From: Rhodoplanes sp963712435
Lineage (GTDB): Bacteria > Pseudomonadota > Alphaproteobacteria > Rhizobiales > Xanthobacteraceae
Length of the DNA: 64,000 nt
NCBI GenBank assembly: GCA_963712435.1
Contig: CAVQIB010000005.1
Span: 124,001 to 188,000 of the forward strand
Direction of reading: 5' to 3'
The notes under the pieces are model-generated. The model saw nothing but the letters and a program-made list of their open reading frames with translations. It was not told the DNA's origin and did not search any database. Below, one piece after another: positions 52,050 to 61,258 of the stretch; position 1 is the stretch's first letter; each line of letters opens with the position of its first letter. The position numbers were made by a program, and so were the translations under genes.

Positions 52050-53081
52050 ATGAACAAGGCGCTCAGCAGGATGACGAACTCAGACGAAACGGGCTCGGGC
52101 GAGGACCGGCTGATCGCGCGCCATTTCCGCCCGATCGCAACCGATCCGGGCGCGTTCGGGCTCACCGACGACGCAGCGATCCTCGTGCCGCCGGCTGGGT
52201 GCGACCTCGTGCTGAAGGCCGACGCGATCATCGGCGGCGTGCATTTCCTTCCCGACGATCCGCCCGGCACAATCGCGCAGAAGGCGCTGCGCGTGAACCT
52301 TTCGGACCTTGCCGCCAAGGGCGCGCGGCCGCTCGGATTCCTCCTGTCGCTCGCGCTGCCCAGGGAAATCGGCGACGACTGGCTGGCCGCGTTTGCGCGC
52401 GGCCTCAAGGAGGACGCCGAGCGCTACGCCTGCCCGCTGTTCGGCGGCGACACCGACCGCACCCCCGGCCCGATCATGGTGTCCGTCGCGGCGTTCGGCG
52501 CCGTGCCGCACGGGACCATGCTCCGACGCAGCGGCGCGCGGCCGGGCGACCGCGTGGTGGCGACCGGGACGATCGGCGATGCGGTGCTCGGCCTCAAGCT
52601 GCGGCGCGACGCAGGAGCGGCCGCGCGGTGGGGGCTCGATCCTGCGATGCGCGACGCGCTGATCGCGCGCTACCGCCTGCCGCAGCCGCGCAACGCCGTC
52701 GCCGAGATATTCCGCCGCCACGCCACCGGCGGCATGGACGTGTCGGACGGGCTCGCCGGCGATCTCGGCAAGCTGTGCGCGGTCTCGGGCGTCGATGCCG
52801 TGATTGAGGCTGCCCGGGCGCCGTTGTCGGAGGGGGCGCGCCGGGCGGTGGCGGCCGAACCCGCGCTGCTCGCCGAGCTGCTCACCGGCGGCGACGATTA
52901 CGAGATCGTTGCATCGGTCACGCCGGACAATCTTGGCGCGCTGATCGCCGAGGCGACGGCGGCGGGCGTCGCGGTCACCGAGATCGGTCGGATCGCAGCG
53001 GGCGAGGGGAGGGCGGTCTTCATCGGAGCGGACGGACAGCCGCTCACCTTCGCGCGGGCCTCCTTCAGCCATTTCGAGTAG
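52050..53081 (+). CDS. thiL: Thiamine-monophosphate kinase
   Basis: 343 residues, intact. Motifs in order: FGLTDDAAILVPPAGCDLVL, GVHFLPDDPPGTIAQKALRV, NLSDLAAKGARPLGFLLSLA, LFGGDTDRTPGPIMVSVAAF, GGMDVSDGLAGDLGKLC and ELLTGGDDYEIVASV. The aspartates bind Mg and ATP. The enzyme makes thiamine diphosphate from thiamine monophosphate. I start at ATG 52050 (MNKALSRM); ATG 52071 (MTNSDETGS) is possible. In many Alphaproteobacteria thiL follows ribH-nusB; those are not adjacent here. Confidence 0.88.
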   Translation: MNKALSRMTNSDETGSGEDRLIARHFRPIATDPGAFGLTDDAAILVPPAGCDLVLKADAIIGGVHFLPDDPPGTIAQKALRVNLSDLAAKGARPLGFLLSLALPREIGDDWLAAFARGLKEDAERYACPLFGGDTDRTPGPIMVSVAAFGAVPHGTMLRRSGARPGDRVVATGTIGDAVLGLKLRRDAGAAARWGLDPAMRDALIARYRLPQPRNAVAEIFRRHATGGMDVSDGLAGDLGKLCAVSGVDAVIEAARAPLSEGARRAVAAEPALLAELLTGGDDYEIVASVTPDNLGALIAEATAAGVAVTEIGRIAAGEGRAVFIGADGQPLTFARASFSHFE

Positions 53082-53123
53082 AATATACCAGCCTTTGCTA
53101 GCGTCGGCCCTCTGTCCGTTCGT

Positions 53124-53275
53124 CATGGCCGGGTCAAGGCCGGGCATGACGGTCGGGGAGCGATTCTCGAAGCCGACACCAGAGTACGCCCGCGTCTTGG
53201 GAAGCGCCCCCTCCATCCACCCCCGCTTTCAGGGGAGGGCGTCGCGCGAAGCGCGGCGGTGGGGGCGATTTGCTT
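53124..53275. repeat. Dispersed palindromic repeats in the thiL-MFS gap
   Basis: Two units: a GTCATGGCCGGGTCAAGGCC / GGGCATGAC inverted motif at about 53124-53151, and CCCCCGCTTTCAGGGG with GGGAGGGCGTCGCGCGAAGC at about 53220-53270. Both belong to repeat types seen elsewhere in the window. No gene in the gap. Confidence 0.6.
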
Positions 53276-53362
53276 GAGGGGCGGCCTCGTGGCGACGCAA
53301 GACAAATTCCCTATCGCCAGCCGCGGCGCGGAGGCTATACGTCTGCGCCCGAAGGAGTTCGC

Positions 53363-54587
53363 ATGTCCGCCATTGCCGATCGCGCGATCGAGCCAGCGAC
53401 CGACGACCGGCTCGCGCGCCGGAACGCCCTCGTGCTCGCAGGCGCGCAGGCGCTCGCCGGCGGCAACAGCGCGGTCATCTTCGGCAGCGCCGGCATCATC
53501 GGCGTGGTGCTCGCCCCCGACAGGTCGCTCGCGACGCTGCCGATCACGACCTATGTGGTCGGCCTGTGGATCGGCACGCTGCCGGTCGGCGCGATCGCGC
53601 ATCGCTGGGGGCGGCTCGCCGCGTTCGAGGCGGGCGCGCTGTGCGGGATGCTCGCGGGGCTCACCTGCGCCGCCGGCGTGATCCTCGGCTCCTTCGCGCT
53701 GCTCTGTCTCGGCACCGCGTTCGGCGGGCTCTACGCCGCGGCGCACCAGTCTTACCGCTTCGCCGCCGCCGATACCGCAAGCGATGCGTTCAAGCCGAGG
53801 GCGATCTCGTGGGTGCTGACGGGCGGCGTGCTCGCGGGCGTGCTCGGCCCTCAGCTCATCATCCTGACCAAGGATATCCTGCCGCATTACCTGTTTGCGG
53901 CGAGCTATCTCGCGCAGGCCGTCGTCGCGGTCGTGGCCGGCGCGGTGCTGCTGCTGGTGCGCTTTCCGGCGCCGCCGGCGGCCAGCGGGCGCGCAGGGCG
54001 GCCGGCCGCTCGCCGTGCTGTTCCGCCAGCCCCGCCTGATCGCGGCGGTGATCTGCGGGCTTGCGAGCTACGCGATGATGAACCTGCTGATGACGTCCGC
54101 CCCGGTCGCGATGATCGGTTGCGATCACAGCGTGGACGACGCAGCCCTCGGCCTGCAATGGCACGTGATGGCGATGTATGCGCCGAGCTTCGTGAGCGGG
54201 TCCCTGATCGCCCGGTTCGGGGCGGGGCGGCTGATCGCCGGCGGGCTCACGCTGATCGCGGCCTCCGCGCTCGTCGGGCTCGCGGGGACGAGCGTCGCGC
54301 ATTTCTGGACGATGCTGATCCTGCTCGGCTTCGGCTGGAACTTCGGCTTCATCGGCGCGACCGCGATGGTGACGCAGTGCCACCGGCCGGAGGAGCGCAA
54401 CAGGGTGCAGTCGGTCAACGACTTCCTGATCTTCGGCTCGATGGCGATCGGCTCGTTCGCCTCCGGCCAGCTCTTGGCGAAATTCGGCTGGCCGATGGTG
54501 AACGAGGTGGCGCTCGGCTTCGTGTTCGCCGCGGCGCTGTTGTCCCTGTTGCTGACGGCGCGGCAGGAGCGCAAGCAGGCGGCGTGA
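53363..54587 (+). CDS. MFS-type transporter (one frameshift)
   Basis: About 407 residues with twelve helices. First half: ALVLAGAQALAGGNSAVIFG, GLWIGTLPVGAIAHRWGRLA with the MFS loop motif GAIAHRWGR, LLCLGTAFGGLYAAAHQSYR. After about 54000 the sense moves one frame: LFRQPRLIAAVICGLASYAM, MNLLMTSAPVAMIGCDHSVD, FWTMLILLGFGWNFGFIGAT, ending RQERKQAA. The LMTSAPVAM and GFGWNFGFIGATAM segments are typical of a YcaD/UMF-like Rhizobiales MFS group. Substrate unknown. One extra base accounts for the break. Confidence 0.78.
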
Positions 54588-54611
54588 GGGGTTGAACGGC
54601 GCAGGCGGCCG

Positions 54612-54750
54612 CCAATGATCGTGTCCCGGGCGCCGCGCAGCGCGAAGCGCGCGCTGCAGACCCGGGATCCACGGGTGGCGTCGCCCGCGTATCTGGACCC
54701 CGGATCGGCGGCGCACCGTTTCACGCTGCGCCGCGTCCGGGGCACGCGGT
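54612..54750. repeat. Distant copy of the terminase-portal palindromic repeat
   Basis: ATCGTGTCCCGGGCGCCGCGC at one end, then GCAGACCCGGGATCCACGG, CTGGACCCCGGATCGGCGG and CGCCGCGTCCGGGGCACGC. This is the same palindrome family as at 11266-12253, here in the other orientation and without a GIY-YIG gene. Confidence 0.65.
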
Positions 54751-54756
54751 CCAGCA

Positions 54757-55048
54757 TCACTCCGCGGCGTTGGCGCGGGCGGGCGCAGGGACGAGCGCGA
54801 CCATGTAGTCGCTCTATGTCGCGCGCGACGTCCGGATCGCGCTTGAGCTCGGTCAGCGTGCGCGGGGGCGGGAGCGCGCGACCGTCCTCGGCGAGGGATT
54901 GCGCATAGAGCGCGACCGCCTCCGGCGCGTTGCGCAGCGCCGCGTCGAGATCATCGCCCGCGGAAAAGCAGCCGGGCAGGTCGGGAAACCACACCCCGAC
55001 CGCGGTTTCGGGTCCGGCGTCTTCAACGATAGCAACGTAACGCGGCAT
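54757..55048 (-). CDS. HicB-family antitoxin-like protein, no adjacent HicA (one frameshift)
   Basis: 96 residues: MPRYVAIVEDAGPETAVGVW, FPDLPGCFSAGDDLDAALRN, APEAVALYAQSLAEDGRALP. The DLPGCFSAGDDLDEA pattern is the partly degraded RNase-H fold of HicB. After RDIE the sense moves one frame: DYMVALVPAPARANAAE and a stop at 54757. A DNA-binding tail is not obvious. HicA toxins (about 60 residues, with a catalytic His) normally lie directly upstream; none is seen between 55049 and 55162, which holds repeat sequence instead. Confidence 0.7.
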
Positions 55049-55162
55049 TCGCGCTCCGGATAATGTAGCCCGGATTGAGCGCAGCGAAATCCGGGATCAG
55101 TCAAAAGTGTCTACGACCCCGCATGTCGCTCGCTCCATGCGGGCTACGCTGGCTGCGCTTGC

Positions 55163-55642
55163 TTACAATGTGAGCTCCCGCGTGGCGATTTCGTCGAGTC
55201 CATAGGGGCAGCTTTCCGGAAAAGCCTCTTCCGGCAGTCCCGTTTCGGCTGCGGCCTGGATGCGCGCGCGCCGATAGGCGCGGGCGAGCGCCTCGTCGAG
55301 CCGGCTCTTCAGGCCGGGATTGTCGGCGAGCACATGGTCGAATGCGACGCGCTGGTCCTTGACGGACAAGGCCCAGCTCCGCGTGCGCTTGCTTGGCTGA
55401 TGATCCCATTTCAATAGATGCAGCAACAGCACGCGCAGCGCGCTTTCGAGCTTGTTGAACTGCTCCCGCCCCAAGGATTCGATCTCCTCCGCCACGTTCT
55501 CCCGATCGACGGCGTTCCAGAGGCCCGCGCGCAGCAGCCGCGCCTGCTCCTGCGACCACGTGTAGAAATCGCGCTCGTAAGCAGCGCCCACGGGCTCGGG
55601 GGGCGCAAGAGCGGTTTCGTCGTTGCGGGTGCGGTTGACCAT
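55163..55642 (-). CDS. DUF29 domain-containing protein
   Basis: 159 residues with the DUF29 signature: YERDFYTWSQEQARLLRAGL, NVAEEIESLGREQFNKLESA, LRVLLLHLLKWDHQPSKRTR, SWALSVKDQRVAFDHVLADN. DUF29 proteins are small helical proteins abundant in cyanobacteria and Rhizobiales, often in several copies and near mobile or defence genes; function unknown. The frame is intact, ending with YGLDEIATRELTL. Confidence 0.82.
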   Translation of the reverse strand: MVNRTRNDETALAPPEPVGAAYERDFYTWSQEQARLLRAGLWNAVDRENVAEEIESLGREQFNKLESALRVLLLHLLKWDHQPSKRTRSWALSVKDQRVAFDHVLADNPGLKSRLDEALARAYRRARIQAAAETGLPEEAFPESCPYGLDEIATRELTL

Positions 55643-55777
55643 GTTCAGTCTTTCGTGTTGCCGAGACCCTCACCAACCGGCCGATCCGTTCAATTTGCAA
55701 ATGTCGAAAGCTCGACTGTTTTCTCCGCTCGATCGGTGCTGCATCAGATAACCCGTTCCGCCGAACGCAAACACCGC

Positions 55778-58700
55778 CTATACCCGCGTCACAAAGCTAT
55801 CCACCACGCGTTTTTCGCCGGCGCGGTCGAACTGGATGGTGAGCTTGTTGCCGTCGACGGCCCTCACTTCGCCATTGCCGAATTTCTGGTGAAACACGCG
55901 GTCGCCGCGCGCGAACGCCGAGGCCGCGCCGGTCGAGCGCGCCACCAGCTCGCCCTCGATGGTGAGCGGGGCTCGCGCGCTCCCTGGCACTCCCCCAACC
56001 CTTCTAGGGGGAGGCGATCGAGGTTGCGGCGCAGCTTGATCCCACCTCTCCCCGGCGGGGAGAGGTGGACCTTGCCCGGACCTGGTCCGGGAAAGGTCGG
56101 GTGAGGGGGCATCGGTCTGAGGTGGGCGGCCCCCCTCACCCGATCGCCGGCCGACCGGGTCGGCGGGCGATCGACCTCTCCCCCAAGGGGAGAGGTGATC
56201 AGAGCGGTCGTTCTCGTCGTCGTCGCTGCGGAATTGATTGCGGTCTTCGCCAAATCCGCGCCGCCGGTCTTCGCCAAATCCGCGTTGCCGCTCCTCGCCG
56301 AATCCGCCCCGTCCGTGTCCGCCGCCGCCGGACCCGCCGCCGCCGCCTCGCGGGCCTTCTGCGCGCGCCGCCAGCCGGGGGTGCCGTAGTTCGAGCCGAA
56401 GCTTTGCGCGGTGTCGAAGCGCGAGCCGTAATGGCCGTAGCCGCCGAACCCGCCGAAGCCCCTGGCCTCGGCGACCTCGACATGCGCCTCCGGCAGTTCG
56501 TCGATGAAGCGCGAGGGCAGGCTCGACGACCAGCTCCCGTGAATGCGCCGGTTGGCGACGAAGGAGATGCGCGCCCGCTTGCGCGCCCGCGTCAGCCCGA
56601 CATGGGCGAGCCGGCGCTCCTCCTCGAGGCCCGCGCGGCCCTGCTCGTCCATCGAGCGCTGGTGCGGCAGCAGGCCTTCCTCCCAGCCGGGCAGGAACAC
56701 GGTGTCGAATTCGAGTCCCTTGGCGGCGTGCAGCGTCATGATGGAGACGGCCTCGACGTCCTCGCCGCGGTCGGCGTCCATGACGAGCGAGACGTGTTCG
56801 AGGAACCCCTGCAGGTTCTCGAACTCCTCCATCGAGCGGATCAGCTCCTTCAGGTTCTCCAGCCGGCCGGCGGCGTCGGCCGAACGGTCCTTCTGCCACA
56901 TCTCGGTGTAGCCCGAACTCGTCGAGCACGATCTCGGCGAGTTCGGTATGCGGAAGCGCGTCGCGCTGGCCGCGCCAGCGGTCGAAGCAGGCGACGAGGT
57001 CGCGCAGCGCCAGGCGCGGCTTCGGCTTCAGCTCTTCGGTCCCGACGATCAGGCGCGCGGCCTCCATCAGCGGGACGCCATGCGCGCGGGCGAGGTCGTG
57101 CAAGCTTTTCAGCGTCGCGTCGCCCAGCCCGCGCTTCGGCACATTGACGATGCGCTCGAAGGCGAGATCGTCGGCGCGCCTGGTTGACCAGCCGCAGATA
57201 GGCCAGGGCGTCGCGGATTTCCGCCCGCTCGTAGAAGCGCGGGCCGCCGATCACGCGATAGGGCAGGCCGAGGGTGACGAAGCGGTCCTCGAACTCGCGC
57301 ATCTGGAACGAGGCGCGCACCAGGATGGCCATCTCGTCGAGCTTCTCGCCGTGGCGCTGGAGCTGCTCGATCTCCTCGCCGAGCGCGCGCGCCTCCTCCT
57401 CGGAATCCCAGGCGGAGGCGACGACGACCTTGTCGCCCGGCTCGCCTTCCGAGCGCAGCGTCTTGCCGAGCCGGCCTTCATTGTGGGCGATCAGGTGCGA
57501 GGCGGCGCCGAGGATGTGGCCGGTCGAGCGGTAATTGCGTTCGAGCCGGATCACCTTGGCGCCGGGAAAATCGTGCTCGAAGCGCAGGATGTTGTCGACC
57601 TCCGCGCCGCGCCAGCCATAGATCGACTGGTCGTCGTCGCCGACGCAGCAGATGTTTTTTTGCACGATTTCCGAGCGCGCTGCGGGCGCCGCTTCACCTC
57701 TCCCCATAAGGGAGAGGTCGACATCCGAGCGCAGCGAGGATGTCGGGTGAGGGGGCTCCAGCGCTCGTGAGGAGGGGCGATTCCCCCTCACCCGGCTCGC
57801 TCCGCGCGCCGACCTCTCCCCCCGGGGAGAGGTGAAAGGACGCTGTTTCTCCTCGTCATCCCCGGGCCGGCCGCAGGGCCGGGATCAGGGGCAATTTCGC
57901 TCCGGCCGAGGGCGGGGCCCCCTCACGCCGACGCGCTTTGCGCGCCGACCTCTCCCGACCCGGGGACGAGGCTGAATGCCGCGCGGTCCGCCTCCGCCTC
58001 GCACGGATTGCACGCCCGGCAATGACGAGGGAACGGATGTCGGGCGCTGCGCCAGCAGGCGCAGCCACAGATATTGCGCGACATTGGTGTCCTGGTACTC
58101 GTCGACCAGGATATAGCGAAACCGCGCCTGATACTGGCGCAGCACCTCCGGGTGCGTCGCGGAACAGCCGGATCGTCTCGAGCAGGAGGTCGCCGAAATC
58201 GGCGGCGTTGAGCGTCTTCAGCCGCGCCTGATAGGCGGCGTAGAGCCTCTGCCCGCGTCCGTCGGCGAAGGCGGCGGCCTCGCCCGCGGGCACCTGCTCG
58301 GGCGTCAGGCCGCGGTTCTTCCAGCCGTCGATCTGGCTGGCGAGCACGCGCGCGGGCCAGCGCTTCTCGTCGATGTTCTCCGCCGCGAGAAGCTGCTTCA
58401 GGAGCCTGATCTGGTCGTCGGTGTCGAGAATGGTGAAATCGGGCTTGAGCCCGACCAGCTCGGCATGGCGGCGCAGGATCTTCGCGCCGATCGAGTGGAA
58501 GGTGCCGAGCCAGGGCATGCCTTCGACGACCTCGCCGACCATGTGGCCGACCCGCTCCTTCATCTCGCGCGCCGCCTTGTTGGTGAAGGTGACGGCGAGG
58601 ATTTCCGAGGCGCGCGCCCGCCGGTCGCGAGAATGTGGGCGATCCGCGTGGTCAGCACCCGCGTCTTGCCGGTGCCGGCGCCGGCGAGCACCAGCACCGG

Positions 58701-58858
58701 GCCGTCCAGGGTTTCCACCGCCTCGCGCTGCTCCGGATTGAGCCCGTCGAGATAGGGCGCGCGGCGCCCCCCCGCGCCCGCGCCGCGATGCCGCCCGCGG
58801 CAAGCGCCGGCGGGTCGACGTCGAAGGCGGGCGGCGGACATTGGTTCGGTTCGGCCAT
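55778..58858 (-). CDS. uvrD: UvrD/PcrA-type DNA helicase, with internal repeat cassettes and several frameshifts
   Basis: Superfamily 1A helicase. Motifs in order on the minus strand: Q-motif/Walker A (LDGLNPEQREAVETLDGPVL, LAGAGTGKTRVL), Ia (ILAVTFTNKAAREMKERVG), II (ILVDEYQDTNVAQYLWLRLL), III (CCVGDDDQSIYGWRGAEVDN), IV (RLERNYRST), V (MTLHAAKGLEFDTVFLPGWE) and VI (HVGLTRARKRARISF). The C-terminal small domain GDRVFHQKFGNGEVRAVDGN ends at 55778. Frame changes occur near 58600, 58160, 57180, 56930 and 56400. Palindromic repeats lie between motifs II and III and in the linker before the C-terminal domain. The protein unwinds DNA in nucleotide-excision and mismatch repair. ATG 58858 (MAEPNQCPPPAFD) is the likely start. 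Confidence 0.82.
55985..56205. repeat. Palindromic repeat inside the uvrD linker, reading frame kept open
   Basis: Contains CACCTCTCCCCGGCGGGGAG, ACCTTGCCCGGACCTGG / TCCGGGAAAGGTCGGGTGA, CCCCCTCACCCGATCGC and CTCTCCCCAAGGGGAGAGG. It lies between the charged Gly/Phe/Glu linker (GFGEERQRGFGEDR) and the C-terminal domain. In the frame that ends at 55778 there is no stop across it, so it would encode about 70 additional residues. Confidence 0.75.
57665..58050. repeat. Palindromic repeat cassette inside uvrD between helicase motifs II and III
   Basis: Contains CTCTCCCCATAAGGGAGAGG, the GACATCCGAGCGCAGCGAGG link, CCCCCTCACCCGGCTCGC, CTCTCCCCCCGGGGAGAGG, CCCGGGCCGGCCGCAGGGCC and a second half up to 58050. 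UvrD sequence before (LRLLAQRP) and after (NICCVGDDDQ) is contiguous in normal homologues. Frames on both sides agree, and one TGA (57885-57887) interrupts the minus-strand reading. Confidence 0.75.
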
Positions 58859-59080
58859 TCTGGCTCCCGGAGCGAGGTCCGGCGTGCGGAAATCGCTCTC
58901 TTGATGATCCCGTGGTCGCAAGTCTGCGGCGAGCAGGTCCGGTTCGCTCATTCGCCCCGAGCGGGGCGGGCCCCGCGCGCAATCGCGCTTTCCTTTCGGC
59001 GCGAATTCGCTCATGCTCTGAAGATGGCATCCGCCGCGCCGCGTGGGGAGGGGCCTGTTCGGCGAGTTCGACCGGAGGCG

Positions 59081-59600
59081 TCAGCCGCGCGCCGGCATGC
59101 CGATCCGCCGGCCGGCGGCCTCCGGGATCGGCAGGAGGGCGTGGGAGGCCCTCATCTCGGACGAGCCGGGCGGCGACCTCCGGCGATGCCGGAGTCGTTT
59201 TCTTCGAGTCCATGTCGACATGCAGCGCCATGGTTTCGAGCGTCGCCGCCATCCAGCCTTCGGTCGCGTGGAACAGCTGCTCGAAGTAATGCACGCGCTT
59301 GGGATCGTAGCCGAGCAGCTGGATGGTGACGCGGACCGGATCGCCGGCATGCAGTTCGCGCAAGTAGCGGACATGCGCCTCGGCCGTGTAGTAGGAGCGC
59401 CGTTCGCGCTTCACATAGTCGACGTCGGCGCCGATCAGGTGCAGCGCTTCGTCGAAAGCGCGGTCGAACAGGACATGGTAATAGGCCATATTCAGATGGC
59501 CGTTATAGTCGATCCACTCCGGCTCGACCCGCAGCACGGACGAGACGAAGGGCGCGAAGAACAAGGGCTTGAACTCGATCGGATCGAAAGTGACCGTCAT
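59081..59600 (-). CDS. Acyl-CoA thioesterase, hotdog fold (one frameshift)
   Basis: Starts MTVTFDPIEFKPLFFAPFVS; the 4HBT hotdog signature is EWIDYNGHLNMAYYHVLFDR, followed by RRSYYTAEAHVRYLRELHAG and HYFEQLFHATEGWMAATLET. Near 59165 the sense moves one frame to MRASHALLPIPEAAGRRIGM, PARG, ending at 59081. About 172 residues after repair. It probably hydrolyses short acyl-CoA or carnitine/betaine-CoA thioesters in the cytoplasm, as related LcdII-type enzymes do; the substrate is not determinable. Confidence 0.78.
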
Positions 59601-59683
59601 GAGGCGAGTATGCCAGCATTGCGCCACAAAGTCGAAGCGTCGCACCGCGCTGCGCCGCACAAGGCCACACGGCTGAGGCCGGC

Positions 59684-61132
59684 ATGACACACCATCAGAC
59701 CCGGCTGGAACAGGCCCCGGTTCCACGCTGCGGCGCGGCGGCGCTGAGCGCGGCGATCGCAGCGCTTACCGCGGCGTTCGGCAATCGCGTCGTCACGTCG
59801 CGCGCCGTGCGCGAGCAGCACGCGCACACGACGACCTGGATCGCGAACGAGCCGCCGGACGCCGTCGTCTTTCCGCAGTCGACCGCGGACGTGCAGGCGA
59901 TCGTCGCGCATCTGCGCCGCGCATCGGCGTGCCGGTCATCGCGTTCGGCACCGGCACCTCGCTCGAAGGCCAGGTCAACGCGCCGCGCGGCGGCATCTCG
60001 ATCGACATGTCGCGACATGAACCGCGTGCTCGCGGTCCATGCCGAGGATCTCGACTGCGTCGTCGAGCCGGGCGTCACGCGCAAGCAGCTCAACGAGCAT
60101 CTGCGCGACCAGGGCCTGTTCTTCCCGATCGATCCCGGCGCCGACGCCTCGCCTCGGCGGCATGGCGGCGACGCGCGCCTCCGGCACCAATGCGGTGCGC
60201 TACGGCACGATGCGGGACAACGTGCTCTCGCTGACGGCCGTGCTCGCCGAACGGCGAGCGTGATGACGACCGGCGGCGCGCGCGAAGAAGTCGTCCGCCG
60301 GCTACGATCTGACCCGGCTGTTCGTCGGCTCGGAGGGCACGCTCGGCGTCATCACCGAGCTGACGCTGAAGCTGCACGGCATCCCGGAGGCGATCGCCGG
60401 CGGCGTCTGCCCGTTCCCGAGCGTCGAGGCGGCCTGCAACGCGGTGATCGCGACGATCCAGACCGGCATTCCGGTCGCGCGCATCGAGCTGCTCGACGCG
60501 CTGCAGGTGAAGGCGATGAACGCCTATTCGAAGCTCGACTCTGCCCGAAGTCCCGATGCTGTTCGTCGAGTTCCACGGCACGCGAGGCGGGCGTCGCCGA
60601 GCAGGCGCGAGCGCTTCGGCGAGATCGCCGCCGAGTTCGGCGGCGGGCCGTTCGAGTGGGCGACGCGCGCGGAGGAGCGCACGCGGCTGTGGAAGGCGCG
60701 GCACGACGCCTATTGGGCGGCGGTCGCGCTGCGGCCCGGCGCGAAGGTCTTCGTCACCGATGTCTGCGTGCCGATCTCGCGGCTCGCCGAATGCATCGCC
60801 GAGACGCAGGCGCGACATCGCCGAGAGCCGGCCTCATCGCGCCGATCGTCGGCCATGTCGGCGACGGCAATTTCCACCTGCTGGCTGCTGATCGACATGG
60901 ACGACCCGGCCGAGATCGCGCGCGCGCGAGGCGCTTCGTCGCAGCGGCTCGTCGCGCGGGCGCTCGCGATGGACGGCACCTGCACCGGCGAGCACGGCAT
61001 CGGGCAGGGCAAGATGAAGTATCTCGAAGCGCGAACTCGGCGCGACGGCCGTCGACGTCATGCGCGCGATCAAGCGCGCGCTCGACCCGCACGATCATCA
61101 TGAACCCCGGCAAGGTGGTTGCTTGTTTGTGA
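59684..61132 (+). pseudogene. FAD-linked oxidase, D-lactate/glycolate dehydrogenase type (about ten frame changes)
   Basis: Joined across frames it gives a FAD_binding_4 / FAD-oxidase_C protein of about 470 residues: PDAVVFPQSTADVQAIVAH, VIAFGTGTSLEGQVNAPRGG, LVH-like VEPGVTRKQLNEHLRDQGLF, ATRASGTNAVRYGTMRDNVL, LTRLFVGSEGTLGVITELTL, FVEFHGT, RHDAYWAAVALRPGAKVFVT, DVCVPISRL, GHVGDGNFH and GTCTGEHGIGQGKMKYLE. It oxidises a 2-hydroxy acid, likely passing electrons to cytochrome c or quinone. Most breaks look like single extra bases spaced about 100 bp apart. Such density may be sequence error or true decay. Confidence 0.75.
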
Positions 61133-61258
61133 GTCCGAGCGGAGACATATAGCGGGGCTTGATCGCGCCCGACGCCGGGCGACGAACTGCCGATCGGGGC
61201 GGTGGTTTCGTGCGTGACGGGGGCGCAACCGCGGTGAGGCGGATCATTCGTCCGGAGC

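Noticed and set aside
54757..55642. HicAB or a DUF29-based toxin-antitoxin pair
   Set aside because: HicA is not visible, and DUF29 is not known to pair with HicB.
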